A stretch of DNA of 23,656 nt from JASHVB01 sp049522565 (GCA_049522565.1 JBEKNT010000049.1:1-23656); one strand, 5' to 3'. Counted from the stretch's first letter, positions 1 to 7,783 are shown. The notes: generated from the sequence alone by a model not told the origin. A program made the numbers and translations.

Positions 1-159
1 GCGGGTCGTCCCCGGGAGACTGCTTCGCTGCGCCCGCAATGACAGCGGGACGCGGCTTCCGACTTGGTGGGGGCTGCGGCGTCATCGACGATCACGACGC
101 GCGAGACTGGGTGCGAACCGCTCTACCCTCCGGTCTCGGATCGCGGTAACGCACCGCCC
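1..159. other. Leader region upstream of epmB, no gene seen
   Basis: This stretch carries the kind of GC-rich intergenic sequence with a 'gcaatgacagcggga' type motif that often marks dispersed repeats in alphaproteobacteria. The epmB reading frame stays open back to a GTG at 64, but the 32 residues this would add resemble no KamA-family N-terminus and include intergenic-looking sequence. I therefore treat it as non-coding. Confidence 0.4.
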
Positions 160-1215
160 ATGCCCCGAGCCCACCCGACCCTCCGCACCGCCGACGCCCT
201 GGTCACCGCCGGCCTGATCGGGCCCGCCGAGCGCGACGCCGTCACCGCGGTCGAGCACCGCTATGCCGTCGCCATCACGCCGGCCATGCAGGCGTTGATC
301 GACCGGCCCGACGACCCGATCGGCCGCCAGTTCATCCCCGACCCGGCGGAGCTGATCACCGCATCGCACGAATCCCCCGACCCGATCGCCGACGACGCGC
401 TGTCGCCGATCAAGGGCGTGGTCCACCGCTACCCCGACCGCGCCTTGCTCAAGCCGCTGCTGGTCTGCCCGGTCTATTGTCGCTTCTGCTTCCGCCGCGA
501 GCATGTCGGCCCCGACGGCGGGTTGCTGACCGAGGCGGAGCTCCAGGCCGCCTATGCCTGGTTCGCCGCCCGCCCGGCGATCCGCGAGGTGATCCTCACC
601 GGCGGCGACCCGCTGATGCTGTCGCCTCGCCGCCTGGGCGCCATCGTCGCCGCCCTGTCGGCCATCCCGCATATCGCGCAGCTTCGCGTCCATACCCGCG
701 TGCCGGTCGCCGACCCGTCCCGCGTCACCGCTGCGCGCGCCGCGGCGCTGGCGGGGGAAAAACCGCTCTGGCTGGTGGTGCACGCCAACCACGCGCGCGA
801 GTTCACCCCGGACGCGCGCGCCGCCCTCCGCCGCATCCTGGCGGGAGGAACCCCGCTGCTCGGCCAGTCGGTGCTGCTGCGTGGCGTCAACGACAGCGCC
901 GAGGCGCTGGAGGCGCTGTTCCGCGCCATGCTCGCGGCCCGGGTCAAGCCGTACTACCTGCACCAACTCGACCCCGCCCCCGGCACCGCCCGCTTCCACG
1001 TGCCGATCGAGGAGGGGCGGCGGCTGTTGGCCGCCCTGCGCGGCCGGGTCACCGGCCTGGCCTGGCCGACCTATGTGCTGGACATCCCCGGGGGCCACGG
1101 GAAAGTCCCGATCGGGCCGGATTACCTTGAGGCGGACAGCCATGTGCGCGATCCGGCCGGCAGCCGGCACAAGCTGAATCCGGCAAGCGAGGCCGCGGAC
1201 CGCCGGCGGCCGTAA
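160..1215 (+). CDS. epmB: EpmB, EF-P beta-lysylation protein (lysine 2,3-aminomutase family)
   Basis: Radical-SAM, PLP-dependent enzyme of the KamA family, 351 residues from the ATG at 160. The cluster-binding motif CPVYCRFC gives C103, C107 and C110 (CxxxCxxC). The PLP-lysine motif PGGHGK (K315) lies near the C-terminus, and GGDPLML and VHTRVP are family signatures. The length fits EpmB/YjeK, which is shorter than clostridial lysine aminomutases. EpmB converts (S)-alpha-lysine to (R)-beta-lysine, which EpmA attaches to a conserved lysine of EF-P. The matching lysine-type efp is in this window at 6131. epmA is not visible and may lie upstream. A clostridial-type catabolic lysine aminomutase is less likely because no lysine-fermentation genes are nearby. 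Confidence 0.87.
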   Translation: MPRAHPTLRTADALVTAGLIGPAERDAVTAVEHRYAVAITPAMQALIDRPDDPIGRQFIPDPAELITASHESPDPIADDALSPIKGVVHRYPDRALLKPLLVCPVYCRFCFRREHVGPDGGLLTEAELQAAYAWFAARPAIREVILTGGDPLMLSPRRLGAIVAALSAIPHIAQLRVHTRVPVADPSRVTAARAAALAGEKPLWLVVHANHAREFTPDARAALRRILAGGTPLLGQSVLLRGVNDSAEALEALFRAMLAARVKPYYLHQLDPAPGTARFHVPIEEGRRLLAALRGRVTGLAWPTYVLDIPGGHGKVPIGPDYLEADSHVRDPAGSRHKLNPASEAADRRRP

Positions 1216-1381
1216 CAACCTCGCCCGCCGCTCGGGATAGGGAATGGCAGGCAAGGCCGCACGCCGGTGCAGCGCCACGGCGATTTGCCAGGCCGGCGTG
1301 GCCGACGCAGAATCGGCGATCGGAACAATTTGCCGCGCATCGACCCGATCGCGCGCGCCCAGGAACCTCGAAGAAACCGTC

Positions 1382-3061
1382 ATGCTCCGAGGCGTGCTGC
1401 CGGTGGTTGCCGGCTCCCTGACACTCGGTTTCGCCGGCAGTCCGGCGCTTGCCGCCACTTGCTCGGTGGCCGCGCTGAACGCCCTGGCCATTCAACATGT
1501 GAGCGTCACGGCCGCGAGCGACATGCCGGCGGCGGATGGCAATCCGGCGTACTGCGACGTGCGGGGTTCGATCGATACCGGCGGCAATGCGGCCGGCTTC
1601 CGCATCCAGCTTCCCGCGACGTGGAATCACAAGCTGCTGGTCTATGGCGTCGGTGGTACCGGCGGATCCGTGGAGACGCCCAGTCCCAACGCCGTCGATC
1701 GCGCCCAGTCGCTGGTCCAGGGCTACGCCACCGCCGTCACCGACACCGGACATCAGAACCAGTCCAATGCCGACGCCAGTTTTGCGCTGCATCCGGATGG
1801 CACGCCGAACCTGCCGGCACTGAACGACTACCTCTATCGCGCCGCGCACGCGCTCACGGTCGCGGCCAAGCGTCTGGCGCCGGCCTACTACGCAGCGACA
1901 CCCGTGGAGCAGACCTATTTCGACGGTTGCTCCAACGGCGGTCGCATGGCGCTGATTGGCGGCGAGCGCTACCCGCTCGACTATGACGGCATCATTGCCG
2001 GCGCGCCGGCGATCTCGCAGTTGCGGATCCTCGCGCTGCTGAAGGGTGCCAAATCGCAGCTCGCCCCGGATGAGCGCGTGACGCCAGAGCAATTGCCGAT
2101 GATCGACGCCGCGTTCCAGGCGAGTTGCGATGCGGCCGACGGCGTGCGCGACGGTGTGGTGCAGAACCCGGCTCGCTGTGCCTTCAAGCCGGCCGATCTG
2201 TTGTGCAAGCCGGGTCAGTCCAGCCAATGCCTGACGCCGGGTCAGGTTCGCGGACTGGAGAGTTATCTGGCGCCGATGAAGGACCAGCATGGCAAGGTGC
2301 TGCTGCCCGGATTTCTGCTTGCCAATGTCGGGCCAGGGCCGCTCAACTTCGCGCAATACGCGTCGGGACCGAATGCGCCGCCCGATCCGGCGGCAGCCGA
2401 GCCGTGGGGCACCGCGCCACCCGCGCGCGGTTGGGCGTTGAGTGACACCACTCTGAAATTCATCGTCTATCGTGACGTCACCTACAACACGCAGAGCTTC
2501 CCGCTGGGCGCGAACGGCGTGATCGACGATGCCGCATTGCATCGCTACCGCGCGGCGACCAAGGACGGCGACGCGGACGATCCCGCCGCACTGGATGGTT
2601 TCATCCGCGCCAATCGCAAGCTGATCGTTTACCATGGTTTCGGCGATCACGCGCTGTCGCCGATGCAGACGATCAGTTTCTATGAGCGGCTGGCGGCGCG
2701 TGCCGGCGGAAACTACGCGACGCTGGCACGCAACGTGCGCCTGTTTATGGTGCCGGGGATGCAGCATTGCGGTCGCGAACCGGGAATCAATTCGTTCGAC
2801 ACGCTGTCGGCGCTCGATGCATGGGTGACGCGAGGCGTCGCACCGAAAGCGCTGGTCGCGACCGACTACGTGGACAAGGCCAACCCGGGCGCCGGGGTCA
2901 AACGCACCATGCCGCTGTGTCCGTTTCCGGCGCAGGCCCACTACAACGGCAGCGGCGATGTGAATGCGGCCGCCAACTGGTCGTGCCCGGCCGGCGACCG
3001 CTCGCTGCTCGCGGTTGGTCCAGTGGGTGTGGCCGCGGGCATGCGGAGCGCGGCGAAGTAG
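1382..3061 (+). CDS. Secreted tannase/feruloyl esterase family hydrolase
   Basis: 559 residues from the ATG at 1382. The frame is open further upstream, but this start gives a clean Sec signal peptide: MLRG, a hydrophobic core to about residue 20, then SPALA before ATC. The protein has the CS-D-HC arrangement of the tannase_feruloyl family (PF07519): C183-S184 in GCSNGG, D422 in FGDHALSP and H462-C463 in MQHCG. In this family the two cysteines form a disulfide joining the catalytic serine and histidine. The predicted role is hydrolysis of an ester of a plant phenolic acid (feruloyl, galloyl or similar) outside the cytoplasm. The exact substrate cannot be read from the sequence. It stands alone, followed by a 538-bp repeat-rich gap. 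Confidence 0.85.
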   Translation: MLRGVLPVVAGSLTLGFAGSPALAATCSVAALNALAIQHVSVTAASDMPAADGNPAYCDVRGSIDTGGNAAGFRIQLPATWNHKLLVYGVGGTGGSVETPSPNAVDRAQSLVQGYATAVTDTGHQNQSNADASFALHPDGTPNLPALNDYLYRAAHALTVAAKRLAPAYYAATPVEQTYFDGCSNGGRMALIGGERYPLDYDGIIAGAPAISQLRILALLKGAKSQLAPDERVTPEQLPMIDAAFQASCDAADGVRDGVVQNPARCAFKPADLLCKPGQSSQCLTPGQVRGLESYLAPMKDQHGKVLLPGFLLANVGPGPLNFAQYASGPNAPPDPAAAEPWGTAPPARGWALSDTTLKFIVYRDVTYNTQSFPLGANGVIDDAALHRYRAATKDGDADDPAALDGFIRANRKLIVYHGFGDHALSPMQTISFYERLAARAGGNYATLARNVRLFMVPGMQHCGREPGINSFDTLSALDAWVTRGVAPKALVATDYVDKANPGAGVKRTMPLCPFPAQAHYNGSGDVNAAANWSCPAGDRSLLAVGPVGVAAGMRSAAK

Positions 3062-3093
3062 CGCTTCCCTGGTCTCCCGCATCGTCTGCTCGT

Positions 3094-3113
3094 GGCAATG
3101 CGTCCGCATTGCC
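3094..3113. terminator. Perfect short palindrome after the esterase gene
   Basis: Two 9-bp arms, GGCAATGCG and CGCATTGCC, are separated by TC, 33 bp after the esterase stop codon. It could form a transcript-end hairpin. No run of T follows, so intrinsic termination is uncertain. Confidence 0.35.
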
Positions 3114-3190
3114 GAGCGTTGCGGCGCACCCCCCGGCATCAGCTTGTCATTGCGATATCGCGACGATTCCAGGCAGGGTGGCAACACTTA

Positions 3191-3379
3191 GGGCTCGCCG
3201 CGGAATAACTGCGTCAGTTGACGTGCGGACCGTGCCCAATTCGTCATGGTCCGCGCAGGCGGACCATCCGCGACTTTCCTTTATGTGAGCCGCAAAGTCG
3301 TGGATGCCGACCGGAGCCTGCCATGACGGGACGGACGATGCTGCGCCGAATGGTGATTCGTTTATTCCTCGGCAGGCGC
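3191..3379. mobile_element. MITE-like element, copy 1 (189 bp), flanked by TTA
   Basis: About 95% identical to 7567-7783, apart from a 28-bp gap. The ends are imperfect inverted repeats: left GGGCTCGCCGCGGAATAA, right end read in reverse GCGCCTGCCGAGGAATAA. TTA stands on both sides (3188-3190 and 3380-3382), as expected of a 3-bp target duplication of the TNA type. There is no coding capacity for a transposase. Inside are hairpins: ATGGTCCGC/GCGGACCAT at 3246-3267, and CGACTTT pairing with AAAGTCG just after it. The TNA duplication resembles IS1031/IS427-type IS5-family elements, so a related transposase elsewhere may have moved it. That link is inferred. Confidence 0.75.
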
Positions 3380-3451
3380 TTAGGGGCGGGGCCGTGGCGG
3401 GGTAGCGCGGCTTGCCAGGGCAATCGCCGTTGGCCGCACCGGCCCATTCGT

Positions 3452-3492
3452 CATGGCGGGCGCCCGGGCGCTTGATCCGGGGGCCCGCCATG
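3452..3492. repeat. REP-like hairpin
   Basis: Arms CATGGCGGGCGCCCGG (3452-3467) and CCGGGGGCCCGCCATG (3477-3492) pair at 15 of 16 positions around a 9-base loop. The same motif, with nearly the same loop (cttgatc here, cttgacc there), is the 28-bp segment present in MITE copy 2 but absent from copy 1. It is therefore probably an independent small dispersed repeat. The rest of the 3380-3599 gap shows no gene. Confidence 0.6.
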
Positions 3493-3599
3493 GCAAAAGG
3501 TCGGTCGCAGCGTGGGACTCCAGATGCGATTCCCCTGCGCGGCTTGCGCCGGGTGAGCGGCCGGGCCACGCTGCCGGGCAAACATCCGGAGTCTCGCAC

Positions 3600-4475
3600 A
3601 TGTCCGACTCAGCCGAGTACACCCCGCCCAAGGTTTGGACCTGGAACAAGCCGAGCGGTGGCCGGTTCGCCAACATCAACCGCCCGATCTCGGGGGCCAC
3701 GCACGAGAAGGAACTGCCGGTCGGCCGGCATCCGCTACAGCTTTATTCGCTGGGCACGCCGAACGGCGTGAAGGTCACGGTGATGCTGGAGGAACTGCTG
3801 GCGCTCGGCCATAACGGTGCGGAATATGACGCGTGGCTGATCAGGATCGGCGAGGGCGACCAGTTCGGTAGCGGCTTCGTTGCGATCAATCCCAACTCCA
3901 AGATACCGGCGCTGCTGGACCGCAGCGGTCCGAAGCCCATAAGGGTGTTCGAGACCGGCGCGATCCTGGTCTATCTCGCAGAGAAGTTCGGGGCGTTCCT
4001 GCCGACCGAGCCCGCCCTGCGCGCCGAATGCCTGTCGTGGCTGTTCTGGCAGATGGGCAGCACGCCCTATGTCGGCGGCGGGTTCGGGCATTTCTACGCC
4101 TATGCGCCGGTGAAGATCGAATACGCGATCGACCGGTTCGCCATGGAAACCAAGCGGCTGCTGGATGTGTTGGATAAGCGGCTCGCGGAGTGTGAATATC
4201 TGGCGGGCAGTGAGTACACGATCGCCGACATGGCGGCGTGGCCCTGGTATGGCGGCCTGGTGAAGTTCGGGCAGTACGGCGCGACCGAGTTCCTGGCGGT
4301 GCACGAATACACGAACGTCGTGCGCTGGGCTGACGCGATCTACGCTCGGCCGGCGGTGCAGCGTGGGCGGATGGTCAATCGTGTCCAGGGCGACCCGTCG
4401 AGCCAGTTGCACGAGCGGCATGACGCCAGCGATTTCGCGACGAAGACGCAGGACAAGCTGGCGGCTGCGGATTAA
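3600..4475 (+). CDS. yghU: YghU-type glutathione S-transferase / disulfide-bond oxidoreductase
   Basis: 291 residues from the ATG at 3600. The sequence is collinear with E. coli YghU throughout: KVWTWNKPSGG and FANINRPISG at the start, HPLQLYSLGTPNGVKVT in the thioredoxin-like N-domain, NPNSKIPAL and FETGAILVYLAEKFG in the glutathione site, then the all-helical C-domain with YTIADMAAWPW and LHERHDASDF at the end. YghU (Nu-class GST) binds glutathione and reduces disulfide bonds, with low activity on typical xenobiotic substrates; it is cytosolic. The frame is open upstream to 3453, but that part is repeat-derived. The gene appears to be transcribed alone. Confidence 0.92.
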   Translation: MSDSAEYTPPKVWTWNKPSGGRFANINRPISGATHEKELPVGRHPLQLYSLGTPNGVKVTVMLEELLALGHNGAEYDAWLIRIGEGDQFGSGFVAINPNSKIPALLDRSGPKPIRVFETGAILVYLAEKFGAFLPTEPALRAECLSWLFWQMGSTPYVGGGFGHFYAYAPVKIEYAIDRFAMETKRLLDVLDKRLAECEYLAGSEYTIADMAAWPWYGGLVKFGQYGATEFLAVHEYTNVVRWADAIYARPAVQRGRMVNRVQGDPSSQLHERHDASDFATKTQDKLAAAD

Positions 4476-4528
4476 GCCGTCACGCCGCGCGCAGTGCGGG
4501 CGGCGAGGCGTTGGTTAAGAAGCAAGAA

Positions 4529-4655
4529 TTTTCAGCACGGAGGAAAGATTGAGCGCACGGGGAACACGGAGGAACAAGGCAATGCGCTTCGCGCGGGGTG
4601 CCATCCTTGCTTCTCCGTGATCCCCGTGTTCTCGATCTTTATCTCCGTGCTGAAA
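4529..4655. repeat. Long imperfect inverted repeat (about 50-bp arms)
   Basis: The left arm begins TTTTCAGCACGGAGGAA (4529). The right arm, ending near 4655, reads in reverse ATTTCAGCACGGAGATAA. The similarity continues through AGAT-GAG, CACGGGG, CACGGAG and CAAGG on both sides, to a loop of about 25 bases near 4580-4603. The whole would fold into a single long stem. It looks like a dispersed intergenic repeat rather than a gene. The rest of the 302-bp gap (4476-4777) shows nothing recognisable. Confidence 0.75.
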
Positions 4656-4777
4656 TGCTTTGCGGTGCCGCCCTCACGTGCCGACCTTGCAAGCAGGCCG
4701 CCGATCGCCGACGCCTGGTCGTCAATGCAATTGGCCTGTAGCGGTTTGTCAAATATCCAGTTCAGGACACGCGTGCC

Positions 4778-5539
4778 ATGCCATTCTACCAAAAGGGTGA
4801 CGTTCGCATCCGCTATGAGGAGGCCGGCAGCGGCTTCCCGCTGCTGGTGACTCCCGGCGGCGGTTTGAATTCCCGCGTCAGCAACTGGCCGACCGCGGTG
4901 TTCAACGCGATGGAGGTGTTCAAGAACGACTTCCGCTGCATCACGATGGATCAGCGCAACGCGATCGGCGGCGAGTCGACGGGGCCGATTGCCGTCGATG
5001 ACCCTTGGGGCGCGTTCGCCGACGATCAGCTCGGGCTGATGGACCATCTGGGCATAAGGCAGTTCCTGTTCATGGGCTACTGCATCGGCGGCTGCTTTGC
5101 GCTGAAGCTGATGGAACGCGCGCCGGATCGCGTGGTGGCGGGGGTGCTGTGCCAGACGGTCGGCCACTGGGATGACGATCCGGACGTGATGTATCGCTCG
5201 GGCCGCGATGTCTGGGCGCCCGAGTTGATGAAGCTTCGGCCCGACGTGACGATGGCGACGATCGAGGCGTATCTGCACGCTTTGTATCGGGTGCGGCCGG
5301 ACTTCGTTTACAGCGTGTCGCGGGAGTTCGCGCGCTGGTGTCAGACGCCGATGCTGGTGCTGCCGGATGCTACGCCGGCGCATCCGTTGCAGGCATCGGT
5401 GGACGTGGCGGCGTTGGCGCCGAACGCGGTTTCGACGGTGTTTCCGTGGCGGGAGCCAGCGGAGCTGAAGGCCAGGACGATCGAGCAGGTGCGGGAGTTT
5501 CTGCGGGGGCATGTGCCGGTGGGGGCGGTCGCCCAATAA
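4778..5539 (+). CDS. Alpha/beta hydrolase with cysteine at the nucleophile position
   Basis: 253 residues. The alpha/beta-hydrolase fold is seen in the early TPGGGLNSR oxyanion-side loop, the DQRNAIGGES segment, and a nucleophile elbow reading GYCIGG. C102 thus occupies the place usually held by serine, as in dienelactone hydrolase (GYCLGG). D in LPDATPAHP is the likely acid. No obvious His sits at the usual C-terminal position, where the sequence reads FPWREPAEL; H in PAHP is the only near candidate. It could be a thiol hydrolase, a non-hydrolytic relative or an inactive member. Substrate unknown. The HigA-like gene begins 10 bp downstream, so the two may share a transcript. Confidence 0.75.
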   Translation: MPFYQKGDVRIRYEEAGSGFPLLVTPGGGLNSRVSNWPTAVFNAMEVFKNDFRCITMDQRNAIGGESTGPIAVDDPWGAFADDQLGLMDHLGIRQFLFMGYCIGGCFALKLMERAPDRVVAGVLCQTVGHWDDDPDVMYRSGRDVWAPELMKLRPDVTMATIEAYLHALYRVRPDFVYSVSREFARWCQTPMLVLPDATPAHPLQASVDVAALAPNAVSTVFPWREPAELKARTIEQVREFLRGHVPVGAVAQ

Positions 5540-5549
5540 AGCCGCGCTG

Positions 5550-5930
5550 ATGGGGCTACACGATGTGTCACAGAAGCGAGGTTATTACCGACTGCCACTA
5601 TCGGCGCTACGACAGATGATCCGCCGCGATGAGTTGGACGGCGTGGCCTTCTCCGATGTAACGACCGGCGAGCCGATCCCCGCCGTCACACCGGGCGACG
5701 TGTTGCGCCTGGACTTCATGGAGCCATTGAAGCTGTCCGCGCGCGCCGTGGCTCGGGATATGGGTGCGACCCCTGGCCGCGTGACCGAGATCGTCAACGG
5801 CAAGCGTGCCATCACCGCCGAAACCGCCATCCTGGTCGGGCGGGGGTTCGGGACGACGCCGCGCTTCTGGATGAATCCCCAGACCGCCTACGACCTGGAA
5901 CAGGCCGAGCGCGCCATGGCCCACGCCTGA
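5550..5930 (+). CDS. HigA-family antitoxin-like DNA-binding protein, no toxin visible
   Basis: 126 residues from the ATG at 5550; an internal ATG at 5616 would give 104, closer to the usual HigA length. Neither start has a clear ribosome site. From residue about 47 it matches HigA: VTPGDVLRLDF, EPLKLSARAVARDMG, a helix-turn-helix ending in RVTEIVNGKRAITAETA, then FGTTPRFWMNPQTAYDL. In HigBA modules the toxin normally precedes the antitoxin. Here an unrelated hydrolase ends 10 bp upstream and efp lies downstream, so no HigB is present. The N-terminal 46 residues resemble nothing I recognise. It may act as a stand-alone regulator or be the survivor of a broken module. Confidence 0.75.
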   Translation: MGLHDVSQKRGYYRLPLSALRQMIRRDELDGVAFSDVTTGEPIPAVTPGDVLRLDFMEPLKLSARAVARDMGATPGRVTEIVNGKRAITAETAILVGRGFGTTPRFWMNPQTAYDLEQAERAMAHA

Positions 5931-5958
5931 CTCCGACCCCGCCATCGCGCCTGCCAGT

Positions 5959-5970
5959 TGCCACGTGGCA
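5959..5970. promoter_or_regulatory. Perfect 12-bp palindrome between higA-like gene and efp
   Basis: TGCCACGTGGCA is its own reverse complement and lies 29 bp after the HigA-like stop and 161 bp before efp. It could be an operator or part of a small hairpin (CTGCCA at 5951 can also pair with TGGCAG at 5966). Nothing else recognisable was seen in 5931-6130. Confidence 0.25.
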
Positions 5971-6130
5971 GTCCGCAGGCCCGGCCGCAGGTGGTCCCGA
6001 GGCGTAGCGCGCTCCGGGAACGTCGCCACGCGCACGCGCGGACCTGCCGCCATCTCCCCGCCCGCCTTGCCCCTGCCGCCCCCCCGGTCTAGAAGCCGGC
6101 ACCCGTATTCCAGACGCAAAAGAGTATCCG

Positions 6131-6697
6131 ATGAAGCAGCAGGCGAATCTTATCCGCGCCGGCCAGGTGATCGAGCATGAGGGCCGCCGCTGGACCGTGC
6201 TCAAGCAGCAGATCATCACCCCGGGCAAGGGCGGCGCCTTCATCCAGGTGGAGATGCGCGACCTCAAATCCGGCAACAAGACCAACGAGCGCTGGCGCAC
6301 CGCCGACACCGTCGAGCGGCTGATGACCGAGGACAAGGAGTACACCTACTCCTACACCGACGGCTCCAACCTGGTGCTGATGGACCCCGAGACCTACGAG
6401 GAAACCCATATCCCCGCGGACTTGCTCGGCGACCAGGCGCCGTTCCTGCAAGACCAGATGACGGTGAAGGTCGATCTGGTAGAGGGCGACCCGGTCGGCA
6501 TCCACCTGCCGCCCACCGTGGTGCTGGAAGTGGTCGAGGCCGACCCGGTGGTGAAGGGCCAGACCGCCGCCTCGTCCTACAAACCCGCAAAGCTGTCCAA
6601 CGGGGTGAAGACCTCGGTGCCGCCGTTTATCGAAACCGGCGAACGCATCGTGGTGCGCACCGAGGACAGCAGCTACGTGGAACGCGCCAAGGGCTGA
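6131..6697 (+). CDS. efp: Elongation factor P (lysine type)
   Basis: 188 residues, the normal length, with the three-domain EF-P pattern: KOW-like N-domain, a middle domain with LTYLY-like YTYSYTDGSN, and a C-terminal OB domain ending GERIVVRTEDSSYVERAKG. EF-P enters the ribosomal E site and relieves stalling at polyproline stretches. The loop TPGKGGAF puts K33 at the modification site equivalent to K34 in E. coli. This is the residue beta-lysylated by EpmA after EpmB has made beta-lysine, which agrees with the epmB gene at 160. The IMPase-family gene starts 32 bp downstream, probably in the same operon. Confidence 0.96.
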   Translation: MKQQANLIRAGQVIEHEGRRWTVLKQQIITPGKGGAFIQVEMRDLKSGNKTNERWRTADTVERLMTEDKEYTYSYTDGSNLVLMDPETYEETHIPADLLGDQAPFLQDQMTVKVDLVEGDPVGIHLPPTVVLEVVEADPVVKGQTAASSYKPAKLSNGVKTSVPPFIETGERIVVRTEDSSYVERAKG

Positions 6698-6729
6698 TCG
6701 GGTCCCTGCGCCCCAAGGGGGCAGCAAAG

Positions 6730-7566
6730 ATGGCGCTCCGCCTTTCCCCGCATATGACCGTCATGGCGAACGCCGCGCAAAAGGCGGCGAAGCGGCTGCT
6801 GCGCGACTTCGCCGAGGTCGAGCAATTGCAGGTCAGCGTGAAGGGACCGTCGGATTTCGTGTCGCAGGCCGACCTGCGCGCCGAGCAGATCCTCAAGGAG
6901 GAACTGAACAAGGCGCGCCCGGGCTATGCGTTCCTGATGGAGGAGTCCGGCGCGTCGGGCTCGGACAACTGGGCTTGGCGCTGGGTGGTCGATCCGCTCG
7001 ACGGCACCACCAACTTCCTGCACGGCATGCCGCATTGGGCGATCAGCATCGGGCTGGAGCGGCGGCTGCCGGATGGCGGCTCGGAGCTTGCCGCCGGGCT
7101 GGTCTATGCGCCGCCGTCGGACGAGATGTTCCACGCGGAAAAGGGCGCCGGCGCCTTCGTCAACGAGCGCCGGCTGCGGGTGTCGGCCCGGCGCGAGATG
7201 AAAGACGCGGTGTTCGCCACCGGCATCCCGTTCGCCGCTGTGCCGCTGGTGCGGCGCACGGCGTTCTCCCGCACCCTGGCGCTGCTGATGCCGCAAGTGG
7301 CGGGGATCCGCCGGTTCGGCGCGGCGGCGCTGGACCTCGCCTGGGTCGCCGCCGGCCGCTACGACGGCTATTGGGAGCTGGGGGTGAAACGCTGGGACAT
7401 CGCCGCCGGCCTGCTGCTGGTGCGCGAGGCCGGCGGCTACGCCACCGACCCGCACGAGGACGACCCGCGCGATACCGGCGACGTGGTCGCGGCCAATCCG
7501 CACCTCCATCCCAAACTGCGCGAGGCGGTGCTGGCAGGCCTCGCCGCTCCCGCGCTGCGCCACTAA
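6730..7566 (+). CDS. Inositol monophosphatase family protein
   Basis: 278 residues from the ATG at 6730; ATG at 6754 is a possible shorter start. Metal-dependent phosphatase signatures are all present: E71-E72 in MEESG, D88-P-L-D91-G-T-T in the WVVDPLDGTTNF block, and D223 in KRWDIAAGLLLVREAGG. These bind the Mg2+ ions that cleave inositol-1-phosphate or related sugar phosphates. SuhB, 3'-phosphoadenosine phosphatase (CysQ) and histidinol-phosphatase-like enzymes share the fold, so the substrate is open; the motif context is closest to SuhB-type IMPase. It follows efp closely. Its TAA stop codon (7564-7566) is the left copy of the target duplication of the adjacent MITE. Confidence 0.9.
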   Translation: MALRLSPHMTVMANAAQKAAKRLLRDFAEVEQLQVSVKGPSDFVSQADLRAEQILKEELNKARPGYAFLMEESGASGSDNWAWRWVVDPLDGTTNFLHGMPHWAISIGLERRLPDGGSELAAGLVYAPPSDEMFHAEKGAGAFVNERRLRVSARREMKDAVFATGIPFAAVPLVRRTAFSRTLALLMPQVAGIRRFGAAALDLAWVAAGRYDGYWELGVKRWDIAAGLLLVREAGGYATDPHEDDPRDTGDVVAANPHLHPKLREAVLAGLAAPALRH

Positions 7567-7783
7567 GGGCCTGCCGCGGAATAACTGCGTCAGTTGACGT
7601 GCGGACCGTGCCCAATTCGTCATGGTCCGCGAAGGCGGACCATCCACGACTTTCCTTGATGTGAGCCGCAAAGTCGTTGATGGCGGGCCGGAGCCTGCCC
7701 CCGGGCACTTGACCCGGGGGCCCGCCATGACGGGACGGACGATGCTACGCCGAATGGTGATTCGTTTATTCCTCGGCAGGCGC
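7567..7783. mobile_element. MITE-like element, copy 2 (217 bp), flanked by TAA
   Basis: Second and longer copy of the element at 3191-3379. The ends are better preserved inverted repeats: left GGGCCTGCCGCGGAATAA, right end in reverse GCGCCTGCCGAGGAATAA (16 of 18). TAA stands on both sides (7564-7566 and 7784-7786). Internal hairpins lie at 7622-7643 (ATGGTCCGC/GCGGACCAT) and around 7680-7728 (ATGGCGGGC ... GCCCGCCAT). The latter contains the 28 bp missing from copy 1. It carries no reading frame. It fills the whole space between two convergent genes and could serve as a two-way terminator through its hairpins. Confidence 0.8.

Noticed and set aside
1049..3187. Long minus-strand open frame opposite the esterase
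   Set aside because: No motif, Arg-rich. The plus-strand protein has a signal peptide and all catalytic residues.
3191..3379. Small protein gene or transposase fragment in the repeat
   Set aside because: No reading frame is shared at useful length by both copies, and no transposase motif is seen. The structure is inverted ends plus hairpins.
5511..5930. Complete HigBA toxin-antitoxin module
   Set aside because: Only the antitoxin fold is present; the preceding gene is an alpha/beta hydrolase and there is no space for a HigB frame.
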